Part shown: positions 4,911 to 5,887 of the stretch, in pieces | Layout of the letters: each line of letters opens with the position of its first letter | Numbering within the stretch: the first letter of the stretch is position 1 | Origin: Flavobacteriaceae bacterium | GTDB taxonomy: Bacteria; Bacteroidota; Bacteroidia; Flavobacteriales; Flavobacteriaceae | Length of the DNA stretch: 5,887 nucleotides | Direction of reading: 5' to 3' | NCBI GenBank assembly: GCA_030694835.1 | Contig: JAUYUF010000251.1 | Span: 1-5,887, forward strand | The notes under the pieces: generated by a model | The model's database searches: none | Seen by the model: only the letters and a program-made list of their open reading frames with translations | Told to the model about the DNA's origin: nothing | Program-made: the position numbers and the translations under genes

Positions 4911-5855
4911 CTAGAAATGAGCATTTTCAGAAAACTGAAATCCATTAAGTAAACTCTTAATATCCATCTTCTTCTTTCCAGCTAACTGTAATTCTTCTAC
5001 ATATAAATATCCATCTTTAATAGCTATTTTTAAAGTTTTATTAGATACAATAACAGTTCCACTTTTTAATGAATGTGAACTAAATTCAGGGAGAGATTTT
5101 AATATTTTTACCTTGATTTCTTGATCTTTTTGATATAAAATACTCCAAGCAGCCGGATAGGGTGAAAGTCCTCTTATAAAATTTTGAATATTTTCTAGGG
5201 ATTCATTCCAATTGATTTGACAAGTCTCTGAATAGATTTTAGGAGCTTCTTTTAAGTCATTTGTTGTTTGCGAAATGGTTACTACTTTGTCATATTCAAT
5301 TAACTTAACTGTTTCTAAAACAATTTCACTGCCTAATACCATTAATTTATCATGTAATGTACCAGCTGTATCATTGGGTTCAATTGGAATACTCTCTTGT
5401 AGAATAATTTCACCTGTATCTATTTTTTCTTCTATAAAAAAAGTAGTTACACCGGTTCTTTTATCACCATTAATAATAGCCCAATTAATGGGTGCGGCAC
5501 CTCTATATTGAGGTAAAAGAGAAGCATGTAAGTTAAATGTCCCGAATTCTGGTAATTGCCAAACTACTTTGGGTAACATTCTAAAGGCAACAACAATTTG
5601 CAAATTAACATTCAACGCTTTTAAATAATTTAAAAAATGAAGATTTTTTAAATTAGTTGGTTGTAAAATACTTAAGTTTTGACTTACAGCATATTGCTTT
5701 ACTGCAGATTCTTGTAATTTTTGACCTCTTCCTGCAGGTTTGTCTGGTGCTGTAACAACACCAACAATATTATAGTGATGTTCTACTAAGGTTTTTAATA
5801 TACCTACAGCAAAATCTGGAGTTCCCATGAAAACGATTCGTAAATTACGTTGCAT
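4911..5855 (-). CDS. fmt: Methionyl-tRNA formyltransferase
   Basis: This 314-residue enzyme transfers a formyl group from 10-formyltetrahydrofolate to the amino group of methionyl initiator tRNA in the cytoplasm, before translation initiation. The N-terminal formyltransferase domain opens with RIVFMGTPDFAV (6-17). TAPDKPAGRGQKL (35-47) corresponds to the loop that contacts the acceptor end of the tRNA. The catalytic triad is complete: N108 and H110 in FNLHASLLPQYRGAAPINWA and D146 in EEKIDTGEI (E. coli N106, H108, D144). The C-terminal tRNA-binding domain begins near 205 and contains IRGLSPYPAAW and, near the end, ELQLAGKKKMD. Length is the family norm. The ATG at 5855 fits the family start and has a candidate -7 promoter element just upstream at the window edge. 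About 105 bases separate its stop from the HU -33 element, and no good terminator was seen there. The tRNA in this window is not the initiator substrate of this enzyme. Confidence 0.97.
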   Translation of the reverse strand: MQRNLRIVFMGTPDFAVGILKTLVEHHYNIVGVVTAPDKPAGRGQKLQESAVKQYAVSQNLSILQPTNLKNLHFLNYLKALNVNLQIVVAFRMLPKVVWQLPEFGTFNLHASLLPQYRGAAPINWAIINGDKRTGVTTFFIEEKIDTGEIILQESIPIEPNDTAGTLHDKLMVLGSEIVLETVKLIEYDKVVTISQTTNDLKEAPKIYSETCQINWNESLENIQNFIRGLSPYPAAWSILYQKDQEIKVKILKSLPEFSSHSLKSGTVIVSNKTLKIAIKDGYLYVEELQLAGKKKMDIKSLLNGFQFSENAHF

Positions 5856-5878
5856 TATTTTAATTGAAATTTATTTTG

Positions 5879-5886
5879 CAAATTTA
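5879..5886 (-). promoter_or_regulatory. Candidate -7 promoter element for fmt
   Basis: On the minus strand TAAATTTG (5886-5879) matches TAnnTTTG perfectly and lies 23 bases before the fmt start codon. The -33 partner would fall outside the window, so the promoter cannot be completed from this sequence. Confidence 0.5.
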
Positions 5887-5887
5887 A

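Noticed and set aside
5275..5511. 78-codon open frame on the plus strand
   Set aside because: It is antisense to the core of fmt, and its serine/isoleucine-rich translation is what an AT-rich reverse frame gives; no family signal.

Overview
The window is AT-rich DNA that reads as a chromosomal housekeeping segment of a member of the Bacteroidota, most likely a flavobacterium. The reasons are: no Shine-Dalgarno sequences but A-rich leaders before the start codons; two complete TTG-N19-TAnnTTTG promoters, the form used by the Bacteroidota primary sigma factor; a tRNA gene without an encoded CCA; and proteins that closely resemble flavobacterial Fmt, HU, YqgE, class IV PLP enzyme and START-like proteins.

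Left part (1-1984): the tail of a GNAT acetyltransferase enters from the left edge and ends at a clear intrinsic terminator. A 527-residue FAD-dependent oxidoreductase of the phytoene desaturase / carotenoid isomerase / retinol saturase superfamily follows on the plus strand, with a weak, possibly bidirectional hairpin after it.

Middle (2002-3445): a minus-strand tRNA gene with a CAU anticodon and its own promoter lies between the oxidoreductase and a plus-strand pair, a START-like protein and a PabC-like class IV PLP enzyme. A strong terminator stands between the two genes of that pair.

Right part (3437-5887): everything is on the minus strand. Reading right to left there is fmt (methionyl-tRNA formyltransferase), an HU-family DNA-binding protein with its own promoter and terminator, a small exported protein of unknown function, and a YqgE/AlgH protein. 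The last of these overlaps the class IV gene tail-to-tail by 9 bp.

Functionally this is a loose housekeeping neighbourhood: translation initiation (fmt), a Met-type tRNA, nucleoid architecture (HU) and probably folate or amino-acid metabolism (class IV enzyme). I see no mobile element, CRISPR array, phage gene, toxin-antitoxin pair or defence system, and no convincing new system. The points that merit a second look are small: a non-canonical anticodon stem in the tRNA, the terminator placed ten bases before a start codon, the tail-to-tail overlap with a hairpin over both stops, a spaced direct repeat upstream of the HU promoter, and the unknown exported protein and the unassigned substrate of the oxidoreductase.
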